Assembly (NCBI GenBank): GCA_002633005.1
Contig: NMRA01000024.1
Location: 1,269,903-1,333,902, forward strand
Reading direction: 5' to 3'
Length of the DNA: 64,000 nucleotides
DNA from: Phoronis australis
Taxonomy: Eukaryota; Phoronida; Phoronidae
Shown here: positions 22,552-33,450 of the stretch, piece by piece
Layout of the letters: each line of letters starts with the position of its first letter
Numbering within the stretch: position 1 is the stretch's first letter
Made by a program: the position numbers and the translations under genes
Notes under the pieces: model-generated
Seen by the model: the letters and a program-made list of their open reading frames with translations, nothing else
Database searches by the model: none
Told to the model about the DNA's origin: nothing

Positions 22552-23419
22552 GTCACTGAGTAGGCCCCAGTCAGTGTTGGAAATGACGAGCAAATCAGTT
22601 CTAAGACATAGTTCTAGCTTGAAGTATGCTACTTTGACTTGACCAAATTAGCGCTACTCGGGACTTTAAAATGTGTCTGTCTAAAGTTTGCAACCCGAAG
22701 ATTCGAAATATTTAACAAAACGTCTGCCGCACAATTTCTATAGACTGTAAACTATCGAGTTATAAGTCGGGCGCTGGAGTACGGAAATAATGAATTAGCG
22801 TGTCCTTTCCCAGCCACCATACAAACGTACAACGCACTTGTTTGTTACTGGGTATTCAATAGTCGACAGCATCCTAAATCTAGCATTTGTGACGAGTGGT
22901 CTCTTTCGAAAACTTCACATTTGAGCAAGTGAGATACCTGTCGCTCGGAAAGATGCTTTTCCTCGTGGGGTGTAAGTTGCCTTTAAGTATGAGATTACAT
23001 GCTCAAACTAATTGACCTTCCAGTTTATAAAAAAAGCATTCTTCAAAAAGAAATTATGAGTACAGATTAGGCTAATTAGCAAAAACATTCATCGGACACG
23101 GGTTTGTAAGAAATAAGGATTCGAGTGGTAAATATTATTCATGTATTAAAATGTATTCGAATTATGGGCGACATAACTTGGTGGGATTTTTATTTTCTGT
23201 TGGGGAGAAAACGGAGTAGGTGAAGTAATTCCTTTTAAAAGGAACAGCGCATATTTTCTGAGAACGCAGCTCAATAAAAAGTGAACGAAGCGTTCTGAAA
23301 TTAAAGACTGGCCGTTTTTCAACAAAAATATAGCAAACGGATATCCAAACCTACTGTTTGAAGGTTTGAACTGCTCCAAATTCGTTCAATAGCTCCAACA
23401 TCGTTTTTCTTTTAAAAAG
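22552..23419. other. Upstream region of the M4 peptidase gene
   Basis: A possible first coding exon, ATGCTTTTCCTCGTGGG (22953-22969), could join 23420 in frame to extend the signal peptide N-terminally. It needs a GTGTAAG donor, and the better-looking GTAAGT two bases later would break the frame. The start of this gene is therefore unresolved. Confidence 0.25.
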
Positions 23420-23636
23420 TGAAATCGCTTTGGCCGTTTTAGGGGTGGTCGTCATCTTAAACGTGCTTAGCTTGTCCTACTGTGCAAAGAGAGAGTTGTT
23501 CGACCACGACGTGGCATTTTTGGAAAAACCTATAACGCATTCGTTAACAAGCCAACTTCGACTGCATGAAAGAGGAGTCGGTCCAGGAGACCTCAGAATT
23601 CATGGAACATACACGCTACCCTCAGGAATTACCAAG
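23420..23636 (+). CDS. M4 peptidase exon: signal peptide
   Basis: The frame starts after a TTTTCTTTTAAAAAG acceptor. It encodes EIALAVLGVVVILNVLSLSY, a hydrophobic leader, then CAKRE and the start of the propeptide. The donor is ACCAAG|GTAACG, phase 0. No in-frame ATG lies in the exon, so the start codon is upstream. Confidence 0.75.
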
Positions 23637-26600
23637 GTAACGTTATTGGAGACACTCCATCTTGTCAACTTGTCGTTTTATCTCAGTGTGAATCGGCAAG
23701 TAATTGAATTTCTCACTAACGTTTCGTATACCCTGCAGTTGTATTGAAATTCCTTGCTTGCGATATGAAATTATATTTCTATGTCATCGCGGGTTCAAAG
23801 GAGTTCCTTTGCTCGCACTCATTTTTGCAATCACGTCTTCCTCTAGTTCTTGGTTTCTTTATTTTGTCTCTCCATCTTTTGATCGTTAACATACAACTAT
23901 GAACTACCGCTACTAAATCACAAATCGACATTAGAAAGACATCAAGAAAAAATGAGAAAAGATTTCTTGAACCCCTACCCCCTAAAGTATTTAAATGGTG
24001 GATGAATTGAAATTAATCTTATCTGGTTTTTAGCAGTCTTGTTCTGGTTAGGGTATTTAAACCACAAGCATACCAAACTTCAAAAATCATATTGCTATGT
24101 TAAGGCAAATCTTTATGCGTGGGCTTCTACAGAATGAACTTTTGGCACCCAACATCTCGCCCAGGTATAACTCGATAAAGTGACAAAAAACGAGGCTCTT
24201 GAAGAGCGTACGTTTTGTTCCAGTCAAAGACACGTAATATAGGAATGTGGTGCGTCAAAAAATCATTTTTTCGTTTGGATACGATACACATAACTGAACT
24301 TACCGGTTACAGTCGATAGTCTTTTACTTACTCTACAGACAAAAGTGGTAAAAATTTCAACATGAAGAAGCACTACAAGGGTACAACAGCACCACCTGTT
24401 GAAAACAAATTGAGTTTGATCTCAACAACCACTGAGGAGAGTTTAATTAGATAGTATTTATTTCATCGAAGTGACTTTGCGCCCAGAAAAAAAAAGAAAA
24501 GGTGGTGAAGCTCTTTCGGAGACTTCTTTGAAAGCCCGCAGCACCTCTTTGCATTCATTGTTTAGGCCAAAATATGTAATTGTTTATTCGTGGCGCCGTA
24601 TCGTGCCACACAATGTGAGTGTCTCTTCAGTGAGTATTTTTGAGTCACGCGTCCACAGTTTTAAGCTCTTCTTGTACATTACTTTGAAGGTGATAAACCC
24701 TTTCTTTAAAGTTGAAATTGGCCCAGACCTTCAAAGGTGTGTCGGTATTCGGAGCGTTCATTGTGGGCGAACATAAGAATGGGAAGCACGGAGGACGAGT
24801 GTCAGGCCATGTTATCAAAGGGATTCACCAGGATCTTAAAGGTAGGATTTCATACGCCACCTGGTGTTGATATGCCACATGTACATTGAATCTGGAAGTA
24901 ATAGTTCTTGGTTGAATGTAGTCATCTAATTTCGAAGACTTCTTCTAATTTACAAATAAAATCTGTTTGGAAACTGTTAAGTTGGCAAGCCCACTGACAT
25001 TGTCAAAAGTGTGACGGGGAAAATAGTAACTGTATGTTAACTGTTATGCTTATTTAGTTGCTATTGTTCACTTATTATCATGATTAATGTCTTTGTTGCG
25101 TCTCAGTGCGCTGTATAGCCTTTTTTCCTTGGGCCATGCGGACGTAACTGTGTCGGGCACTTCGCTGGTGACAGACTTTGGAGAAGAGTGTGTATCCTTC
25201 TTTGACATAAATTTTAAGGAATTGAGCGTGTGTAATGTGCAAAAGAACTGAACTTGTGTTAAGCTGAAATACACATTTTGGTGCTCTCTGGAGATTTGAT
25301 GTGTTACAAAGGCAACGACGATTGAAAGGCCGCGTCTAGTAGTGAAATCGCAACATGTTTTTTTAAAAATAAACCAAATTACTGGAAATTAACTGTTTTG
25401 GTGTTTCTCAAATGTTGAACCACAACTATCTTCACATTTCTAATGCCGAACATTAAGAACGACCAGCGTTGTAGCTACTTGTTTGTGTTTGATTTCAGGG
25501 AACATTAGCCCAAAACTCTCGGCAAAAGAGGCGATCAGCGCATGTCTTCAAACGCTTCACGGAAAGAAACATGTTGCTCACGAAAATGCAGATTTTATCG
25601 TATACGCAGGTAAATATGTCAGGTTATGTTTGTGATCGGATTTTTCCGGACCATTTGTGAGAAATTGGAGACCTATAAAAATGGCATTTCTTTCTAACTC
25701 GTGCTCCTGCCATTTCAACCTCGTTCTCAAAACATGACGACAATTTTTGTCTAACTTAAGCTTCTAATCTGGAAAGAGTTGAGGACTTTGCGAACAATCT
25801 CGTACCTCGAATAACGGATACCTCCAATATGTCAACCAAATTCTTAATTACAGCCAATCAGGACTCGGGAAACGTAAACGGTACACTTGTTCTTCATCAC
25901 CTGCTCGTTTGGTAACAGTTTTTTGCAAAGTACCCACATTGCCTCTCGTATTACACTCCGTCGCTATCCAACAAGTTCGCGTGTGTCTCCCTTTTTGAAT
26001 ACTTCTCACTCCTCACGGTACCCTCAAACAACAGCTGTTTAATGTTCCGTTTGCACTGCAAGGAGTGTTCACACGTCATTAAATGCTTTTGACAAGTCTA
26101 TAAATATTTCGTGTACTTCTAATTTAAATCATTGATTCTATACCAATGATTAAAGAAACTCAAATAGTCGAATTAGAAAATGCCTTAAAATCACTGATTG
26201 AGTGGGGGATGACGATGACGGACACTACGACGTCAAGGTCTCTCCGCTTAACCATCTGCGGATGGTGAGAGAAATCGAGTCTGAGGGAAGAATTTTGAAC
26301 CTGCGTTTCGCAGAGCCCACCTGACTAGTCAGGGCATTTTGAAGTGTGGGTTTCTTTCCAAGGGCCATCTTTTTGCAGATGTAAGGGCTGCTGTTATCCC
26401 GGGAAGCGTTTCATATTGCAAAAGCCTCGCGAAAACCCAGAATCACGGAAGACTTCGAGAGACGCCCAGCACTGCAAGCCGCAAGCACGTAACCAGTCTA
26501 GTTTAAGATTCTTTCATCTATGGAACACAGCCCCACTCTCCGCAGCTTCGAGTTAGTTCTGTTGCTACTCTGGTTTAAAAAATCGGAAAATTTGGGCAAG

Positions 26601-28656
26601 ATTTTTAGACAGTCTTGGCCAAGAAGATTTTTGAAAAATCCACGTAAGATTTCAAATTTTTTCCAAACTTTTAGAGAACCTTGGCAAGATTGATGGAAAA
26701 TTTTGACATGATTTCAAAATTATCAGCAATATTTTTGAAATTATTGGCATCATTTAATTCTTGGCGAATTTTATCGTGGTCTTGATGGGGGATACTGTCT
26801 TGGTCTTTTGCCGTTTTGGCATTCACTTACACTAACCCTACCAATCCCAGTAAAATTCTTACCCGTCATACAGAGGAGTTACGAAATACTGATTAGCTTG
26901 TGTTGTTTCCAATTTCCCTAGGATTCAGTTATGAGCACAATGTGACCGCGACTTTGGCTTACTACGTCACGATGAGCGTGGAAAGCAGTTCCGGAGTCGT
27001 TGAGCCGTCGTGCTTGGTTGACGCCATGACAGGGGGTATAATAAAGAAATGGGATGCGATAGCCTCAGCGGTTCAGAACGTTAACAGTGTAGGAGGGAAT
27101 GGACATGTAAGTTTATTGTCATCGAATGTGTATTGAGGGACGTCGTTGTGTGAGCATTTTATTTTCTGCACTCTTAAAGTTGCGTAAGACCATAGAAAAA
27201 TGTCTAAATTTGACTAACTTCGGAACTTCATATCCAACTTCCACATACTATGCTATGTTAACACTAAAGTTCTACAGCGTTACTATTATAAAGGTATACA
27301 GATTTATTTTAGTTTTGAAGATATTTGGCTACATGCACAGAGTTGTCGATACGGTCCCGCGGCTACATGCTCTTTTAAGAGCATGTTAGAACATGTTGCA
27401 TCTCTAAGTTCCTAGGTCTAGAGACCATCGACTGTCAATTTGCTATGTTGAATTTTTCATAGTATACAATAAAACGACGAGCGTCAGTACTTAACTATAT
27501 TAAAATATTCCTCCCTTTTAGAGCGGTACGCTCTTTATCGGGGCCATGACACGACCATGCCTTTGACAAAGAACGTACAGCTCGAATAGTGAGAAATAGT
27601 TGTGGTACCGACGATCATCGTTCTACTGTATACTATTTTGTTCTTTTTAACCGTCGGCAACTGCACTGCATTAAAACGTCTATTTTATTTATTTTCATTT
27701 TTCAGACTGGCCAATATTTGTATGCGCCAGGTGGCAGTGTTCCCGCCAATCCCAATTTCCCTCCGTTGCAGGCACAAATGAAAGACGCGACAACGTGCGA
27801 ACTTGTGACTGGTTTTGTTGAGGTCTATAACCTCAAAACTGGGGTTTTTCCGAGAAGTGTAAAGGAACCTTGGTCCTTCCCATGTTCTTCCGGATTCCGT
27901 GATCAAAGAAACGGTGCCTTCTCGCCTCTAAGTGACACGTTTTTCTACTCACACGCCATCTATCATCTGTACATGAAGCATTTGGGGGTTCCCCCACTTC
28001 CTCTCCCTACAAAATTGAAGCTGTATGCCCACTACGGCTCATTTGGAACGATGACGGCACATTACAATAACATAGAAAAGCGTGTTATCCTTGGAACGGG
28101 GAACAGCAAAGTATACTACCCGTTTGCCACGGTGGGCATCATCGCGCACGAACTCGGACATGCATTCACGTACAGTTACTCGAAAATCGTTAAAAAGGAC
28201 GAAGGTTACGGCCTCCACGAGGGATTCTCCGATATTTCAGCTGCCATGGTAAAATACGAGCTTAAACGACAGCGCAGTTTCTTGTTTGGAGAGGAAATCC
28301 AAAAGGATCCGAACAAATTTGAAAGAGACATGTGTAATCCTACCCGTGACAAGAAGTCCATCGATAACTACGGGTCATACGTAAAAAACATGGACGGACA
28401 TCAAAGCTGCGGTATCATCAACAAGGCTTTCTGCATTTTGGTCACCCATTACAGGTGGGACATGAGAACTGCTTTCAAAGTGTTCGCCATCGCCAACATG
28501 AAGTACTGGACGGAGACAACCGGCTTCAACCATGCCGTGTGTGGCATTGAACAAGCGGCGAGGGACCTGCGAATGTCTGACAGCGATGTCAGGGGTGCCT
28601 TCGCAGTAGTTGGTTGTTCGTGCCCAACAAGCGGACAATTCTGTTTACTGATGTAG
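23420..28656 (+). CDS. Secreted thermolysin-like zinc metallopeptidase (M4)
   Basis: Five exons (23420-23636, 24712-24841, 25499-25609, 26922-27106, 27706-28656) join in frame to 530 residues plus a short unseen N-terminus. Residue numbers count from the first full codon, 23421. The order is: signal peptide ending near LSLSYCA; FTP propeptide block (QTFKGVSVFG, about 77-86); PepSY-like block (VEPSCLVDAMTGGIIKKWDA, about 180-200); catalytic domain from TGQYLY (215). Zinc site: HELGH (362-366) and Glu386 in LHEGFSD, exactly the thermolysin spacing. His446 in GHQSCGIINKA matches the catalytic His231. M4 enzymes are secreted endopeptidases made as proenzymes. Oddities: the thermolysin Tyr157, Asn165 and Asn112 positions are Lys377, His385 and Thr, and the calcium Asp138 and Glu177 positions are Gly and Lys. 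There is no C-terminal PPC-type domain. Confidence 0.88.
24712..24841 (+). CDS. M4 peptidase exon: FTP propeptide
   Basis: The acceptor is CCTTTCTTTAAAG; the donor is CTTAAAG|GTAGGA, phase 1. It encodes LKLAQTFKGVSVFGAFIVGE, matching the (Q)QTYKGVPVFG core of fungalysin/thermolysin propeptides, which inhibit the enzyme until processing. Confidence 0.85.
25499..25609 (+). CDS. M4 peptidase exon: propeptide middle
   Basis: The acceptor is TTTGATTTCAG; the donor is ACGCAG|GTAAAT, phase 1 at both ends. It encodes GNISPKLSAKEAISACLQTL and continues to FIVYAG, the linker between the FTP and PepSY blocks. Confidence 0.82.
26922..27106 (+). CDS. M4 peptidase exon: PepSY region
   Basis: The acceptor is AATTTCCCTAG; the donor is GGACAT|GTAAGT, phase 0. 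It encodes LAYYVTMSVES and SCLVDAMTGGIIKKWDAI, equivalent to the family's L-Y-V...F-IDA-TG-V-W-I segment preceding the propeptide cleavage region. Confidence 0.87.
27706..28656 (+). CDS. M4 peptidase exon: catalytic domain
   Basis: The acceptor is ATTTTTCAG, phase 0. This one long exon encodes the whole 316-residue catalytic domain: TGQYLY at the start, HELGHAF and LHEGFSD zinc ligands, GIINKA with the catalytic His, and a C-terminal helix region ending AVVGCSC before PTSGQFCLLM and a TAG stop. Upstream in-frame sequence to 27589 is intron. Confidence 0.92.
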   Translation, partial: TGQYLYAPGGSVPANPNFPPLQAQMKDATTCELVTGFVEVYNLKTGVFPRSVKEPWSFPCSSGFRDQRNGAFSPLSDTFFYSHAIYHLYMKHLGVPPLPLPTKLKLYAHYGSFGTMTAHYNNIEKRVILGTGNSKVYYPFATVGIIAHELGHAFTYSYSKIVKKDEGYGLHEGFSDISAAMVKYELKRQRSFLFGEEIQKDPNKFERDMCNPTRDKKSIDNYGSYVKNMDGHQSCGIINKAFCILVTHYRWDMRTAFKVFAIANMKYWTETTGFNHAVCGIEQAARDLRMSDSDVRGAFAVVGCSCPTSGQFCLLM

Positions 28657-30290
28657 ACAGTTTTAAAGGAAACAAAGCTTTGCAATCTGTTATTAGGCAA
28701 TGAATTCAAAACAATCGTCACAGTACTTGATCCTCCTGAAGTTTTCAAAACGTAAATATTACTTTATCCCGCTTTAAGAAGTTTTCAGAGCGTAAATATA
28801 TTGTACAACAAAGAAGTGAAAGGTGTGCGTGCGTGCATTTGCGCGTGGGCTTTTGCATTTTTGGGTGTAAGTTTCGCGGAGACGGGCTAAAAAGGTCTAG
28901 AGGCTTCGTGACAAGTGGCCGTGTAGCGGGACGTACAAGCACGTATACACATACTATCCGTTCCATTTTTGACAGGGCGTATAAGTACCAAAAGTTAGGA
29001 GTCGTCGTGGAGCGTAGACGCAGTGCCGGCATCGCCGTTTTGATCTTGACAAGGTTGACAAAAGTTGACAAAGCAGTATCACTGGACATTTTGAAATCAC
29101 TGTAAGCACTGTGAAAGGGATTTCATTTGTAAGGCTTACTTACTTCCCAAAGTCTAGGAACATTAAACGCTTCTTATGAACAATTTTATGGCGGGAGTGA
29201 TTCGTAAAACCTAGAACTAGTGTCAAGCTATTTCTGGAGGACAAGAGAGGATTGCAAACCCACCACAGCTCTGCATTTCTGAAAATGTTCGACTCATTCG
29301 TATCGAACACGTCAGTCCAGCCCTTAATTTCGTTCCCGAATCATCTAGAGAGGTTGTTGCTTCAACGTGCTTCAGTCGCCTCTTTTTCTCAGATACACTC
29401 AGGAGATGAACCCATACTTTTTCACGTGGTCTTTGACTCCACTATGACGCTGCTTTCGTCGGCCATTTCACACACGGCGTCTACGTAACAGTGACACAGC
29501 TGAAGAGTAGGCCGCCTTCAGGATTCAGTTTCGGCACTTGGCGTGACAGCCTTTGTGAGGCGATTTGTAATAAAATCTCGTGAACAACATGTTTTGTTGC
29601 GCGGTTTAGCTCTAGTCAAACTATCACAAAATAACTTTCAAATTGCGTTTTTTCTTCGGCTGTAAATCAATCGCGAAAACTCGAAAATTTCTTATGGCGA
29701 ATCTACTTCTCAGACATGCTAATGCTTAAGAGTCACGTGATAAGAATTATCTTGCGCAATTGAACGTTTTCAGTATATTCCAGCATTCCAGAAATTCCGT
29801 ACATTGAGTACATGGCAAAGAAGAAGAAATACTAAGACCAGCCTTACACCCGAAGCAATGGTCTTACATCTGTTGCACATTAAAAGGTCGCCAGAAAATG
29901 TATTACTATAACCAATAAGCCATTGAATTACATCCGGTTTTTGTCAATTCGTACTTCGCGATTATTCAACATACATGATCACTAGGTGGAAAAAATGAAG
30001 TTTAACAGAAATGTAGATTATTACATGGCGAAATCGTTATCCCCGTATTCTTTTGAGAGCCCGAGTGGACTTTAGAATTCTCGCCCGAGCCGAGACAGAG
30101 CGCGCCGCCGGGGCCAGCTGTAGTCGCACTCTGATCCGCCAAACAGAAAAATATTTCGTGATGTCCTGTAACGTTGCTCTGGACGTACCACCCAATCCGC
30201 CCGACCATGCGACAACGATAGACTAACAAGATAAATAATGCAACTCTTGCTACCATTTAATGTGTATTGTGGCTGACCGCCAAAATCCCA
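28657..30290. other. M4 peptidase 3' region and intergenic DNA
   Basis: A plus-strand AATAAA at 29569-29574 followed by a GT-rich stretch is a possible poly(A) signal, implying a 0.9-kb 3' UTR. No additional coding exon is recognised. Confidence 0.35.
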
Positions 30291-30295
30291 GAACT

Positions 30296-30364
30296 CCCTG
30301 CGTGACCAGGGGAGATAACACTCATAACAGCCCTGCGTGACCATGGGAGATAACCCTCATAACT
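30296..30364. repeat. Two-copy direct repeat, 35-bp spacing
   Basis: CCCTGCGTGACCA(G/T)GGGAGATAAC(A/C)CTCATAAC occurs twice in tandem, at 30296 and 30331. It could be a simple local duplication. Confidence 0.85.
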
Positions 30365-30691
30365 TTCCTGTCCATCATCGGCGTTCCTGTCCTGCTATGG
30401 GACGAAAGGAGCATTGGCCTATTTTCGGTGCATCGGAGGTCCGTCTGCCAGAAAAGTAGCCTTGGTACAAAATTGGCAATAGTCTTTAACAGCTAGCTGG
30501 CTGGCTACCAGAATTTCAGAAAAGGTGCGTTGTTCAATCCTGGTTCGATTATATACCCCTTGTTTATGGTGCGTTTAAAACGTGTAGTCTGCTGCTAGTT
30601 GTGCCAGTTTGTACAGCTGTACGGAGTAGCAAAGCCGAATGCGAGTCGATAACCTGACGGAGCCGAACTCAGCTTTGGGTAATGCAAGTGA

Positions 30692-30753
30692 TGGGTCGAA
30701 GGGGTTGTGGGTCGAGGGCTTGTGGGTCCAGGGGTGTGGGGGGTCGAGGGGTT
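30692..30753 (+). repeat. G-rich repeat with quadruplex potential
   Basis: A degenerate GGGTCGAGGGG(T)TTGTGGGTC repeat gives at least six runs of three or more G on the plus strand within about 60 bp. No gene is attached to it. Confidence 0.6.
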
Positions 30754-32255
30754 TTAGAACAATCCAAAACAATCTGATGAACGTCACTTTGTTGCATAAT
30801 TCTCCGCTTTTTATAAAAAAGAAAAATCTATCGTAGTTTTGAAAACAGTAGGCAGGTGACACGCCCTCGCACCATTTGCTAATTTTTTGTCGGACATCTC
30901 TCACGAGATCGTCGCTTGTTCTGAAATTCGGTTTGCTGGTATTAAAACGCTAGAACCTTGGAACGAGATGAAACCAATTTCCATAATTTGTTGTGACGTG
31001 TACGCAACCTCGTGGAAGAAAAACAGTCGATTGAAGAAGTAATTAACCAATAGGTTACGTTGATGTGGTTGAATTTGGAATCGTGCTTAATTAAAGATGG
31101 CGTATGGAATTGAATATTCATTAAGGATATCAGGTGAATTTTTTGTTCAGTGCAAAGAATGTTTGTAATTATTGGCCTGACTCACGATCTCCCATTTTCT
31201 CCTTTACTGTAACATGTGTCACAGAATCGGAATGGTTAAATCATTTATTGTTTGCTGAACAAGATCGTCAATAATTGAACACCGGTTGGTTAAAATTTAC
31301 ATTACTTTATTAACATATAATTTGATTTAGGGCAATGCAATTTTTAATCAAAGTGCACGTGATTATTTGAGTGAACTGTCAAGTTTCCGCTCGTGTATTC
31401 TTAGTTCACGCATACGCGATCTCAGTTGAGATCTTTGAGCAGGATTCCAAGCTTTGCACCAAGGCTAGAAGCCTCCAATGTTCTAGGAGTTTAATTTTGT
31501 GAGTATTTTCCAGCAGACCAAATTTAATTCGAGTACAACATGCGCACATCACTGCATGGAAATAACTTGTGCAATTTTTTCTCAGTAAGTAACAGTTACG
31601 GGTATGTACTCGGATACTTTATTCCTTTTTAAAGTGACTTTCGATTACTTTTTAGAAAGAAAAATAAGGAGCCTAAGTCTTAAGTCACTTTTCAAAGAAC
31701 AGGCCCTAGGTGTAAAAAAATGTTTTCCTTTGTTGGCACACTTGCAGTATGGTTGTCGGGTCAAGTTACTTGTGTCGCGGGTAGAGTAATAATGCAAGTA
31801 AATCGTTCGCAGTACAGTCACATACGTGAAAGTATCACAGGCAGGTAATTGCCCGAGACGATACCTCAAGCCAAATTAACCACCCGAGGCATGCTTGAGA
31901 TGGCCAAAATTAGTACCCACCAGAGTTGACTGCACATTCCAATGCAACACCATGACCCTGACAGGTGTCGCTTAACTCAAAGGTACTCCTTTGGCTTCAG
32001 GAGAACACTTAATCATGGTTGTTCGCGAAACCGTATTCTTTGGGACTAAGGTCACTCTGATGAGGATATCACAAGGGGGGCCCAAAATTTTGTCTGTAAA
32101 CATTTGCGCAAAGCACGATTGTAGATGCGCATAGCACCGAATGGGGGGAGGCCCAGGAAGTTTTTCTGTTTTTCCTTTAAAAATCAAGCATTTTACTTGA
32201 TTCCTGAAGCATAATCCAAGAAAAAAACACGGAGAACTTGTCAAACGGGAAAAAA

Positions 32256-32328
32256 CACAATTACAGTAGACTCGAACTCACGACCTGGCGGATAGAGCAC
32301 GAGAGCTGTACCACTGCACCACCACGAC
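32256..32328 (-). mobile_element. tRNA-like SINE fragment
   Basis: On the minus strand there is an exact pol III A box (TGGTGCAGTGG, 32321-32311) and B box (GTTCGAGTC, 32277-32269), 44 bp apart as in tRNAs. The acceptor and anticodon stems do not pair well, so this is a tRNA-derived SINE head or tRNA pseudogene rather than a working tRNA. It lies inside the part of repeat copy 2 that is absent from copy 1. Confidence 0.55.
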
Positions 32329-33110
32329 TTATCACCAATTGGTTATCAAGAGACTTATTGTTTGAGGTCCACAGCGTTTGCGCGCGAAATCTACTTCTTT
32401 TTGTAATGCTTATAATACGTTTTATATTTTGTGCAATCAATTCGTAACAAATTTGTTGTATTTAAAATAGTCGTCAATTGCCCAAAAGACCAAATCCGTT
32501 TTTTGTGTTGGCAATAATGACGCGATTGCTTTGGAAATCGTCTTAAGTAAATGTTTGACAAAGAGAGAATTATGAGTTTCTGAGTGATTCACTAAAGCTT
32601 CGATTAAAATTCACATCTTACCAGCAGCTTCTGTTTTTTCACGTCACTCAGATTCCATTTTCTTTAAAAAATGAAGTAATTTTCTTCATTGCACAGTGGA
32701 GCAGACGACGGAAACGGAGTCGTAGGGCGCAGCGCCACTGCCGGTCGCCTGGGATATCGCGGGAGAGCCTATACTTAGCCATAGTTCCGTTACGATTGCG
32801 CCGTGTTCTGAATTTGACAATTGAAATTGGATCTGAGTTTCCCCCCCAAAAAACACACCAAAACTGCACACATTTATATCTTGTTTCAGCCGTATGATTT
32901 TAATTTCCGGGGTTAATTAATAAACTCAACATTTCCCTACGCTCTTGCTGTTTTATTTTTTTGCGGCAGCCAAAGGGGGCATGCCCCCCTCCCCTAAATC
33001 CGCCTATGTTGGTGTACACAAGTCCATAACGTTGCTGCAAACAGGTTACATAATACAGGTTAGGACATATCATCAAATGAACAGCATTTAATCGTTCTTC
33101 TGTTGTAGTT

Positions 33111-33341
33111 TACAAATATTTTCGGTGGCCCGAAAGTATCACCAAGGTAGAATTAATTTACACCAGTAATGTCTTCCTGTTCACACCTAAGTGAGAATGA
33201 ATTCACCTAGGTGAAAAATATTTCCAGCCAGGTGTAAAGAATTTCAACCCTGGTTGAAATTATTTCCACATCGGTGAAAAAAAAAATTAAAAAGTAATTT
33301 AACTAAAATAGTGATGATACTTTGGGCCACCGTAGATATTT
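33111..33341. mobile_element. MITE-like inverted-repeat element, copy 2
   Basis: The ends match those at 9604-9823 (TTTTCGGTGGCCCGAAAGTA on the left, GGGCCACCGTAGATATTT on the right). The inner part again has CACCTAGGTG and ATTATTTCCA words. Confidence 0.75.
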
Positions 33342-33450
33342 GCCCCTAAAATATTGAAAAAGATCTATTTTCAAAGACGGGTTTAAATTTTATAGTCCGT
33401 TACATGCCTAAAATGAGCTGGAAATAGTTTGTTTGGTCTTCAATGTTTTG

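Larger units (their letters stand above)
23637..27705 (+). other. M4 peptidase introns
   Basis: Four GT-AG introns of 1075, 657, 1312 and 599 bp lie between the listed exons. The third has a low-complexity stretch (about 26580-26790) with repeated TTGGC and AAGATTTTT words. The fourth has a 22-bp near-palindrome ACATGCTCTT..AAGAGCATGT (27365-27386). No other gene is seen. Confidence 0.7.
31000..33450 (+). repeat. Dispersed repeat family, copy 2
   Basis: Collinear with 8503-9900 (from about 31340) and, in its left part (31150-31440), with the inverted copy near 61200-61560. The segment 32070-33005 has no counterpart in copy 1 and contains a tRNA-like SINE and a short element end (AGGGGGCATGCCCCCCTCCC) near 32975. 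A GTTGTGACGTGTACGCAACC start near 30996 also recurs near 62662. Confidence 0.78.

Noticed and set aside
22972-22977. Perfect GTAAGT donor after the ATG at 22953
   Set aside because: Using it gives a phase that does not match the only good acceptor of the signal-peptide exon.
23420-28656. Bacterial contamination as the source of the M4 peptidase
   Set aside because: Four introns with GT-AG ends and consistent phases interrupt the gene, and animal repeats surround it.
32256-32328. Functional tRNA gene
   Set aside because: Acceptor and anticodon stems do not pair, although both pol III boxes are intact.
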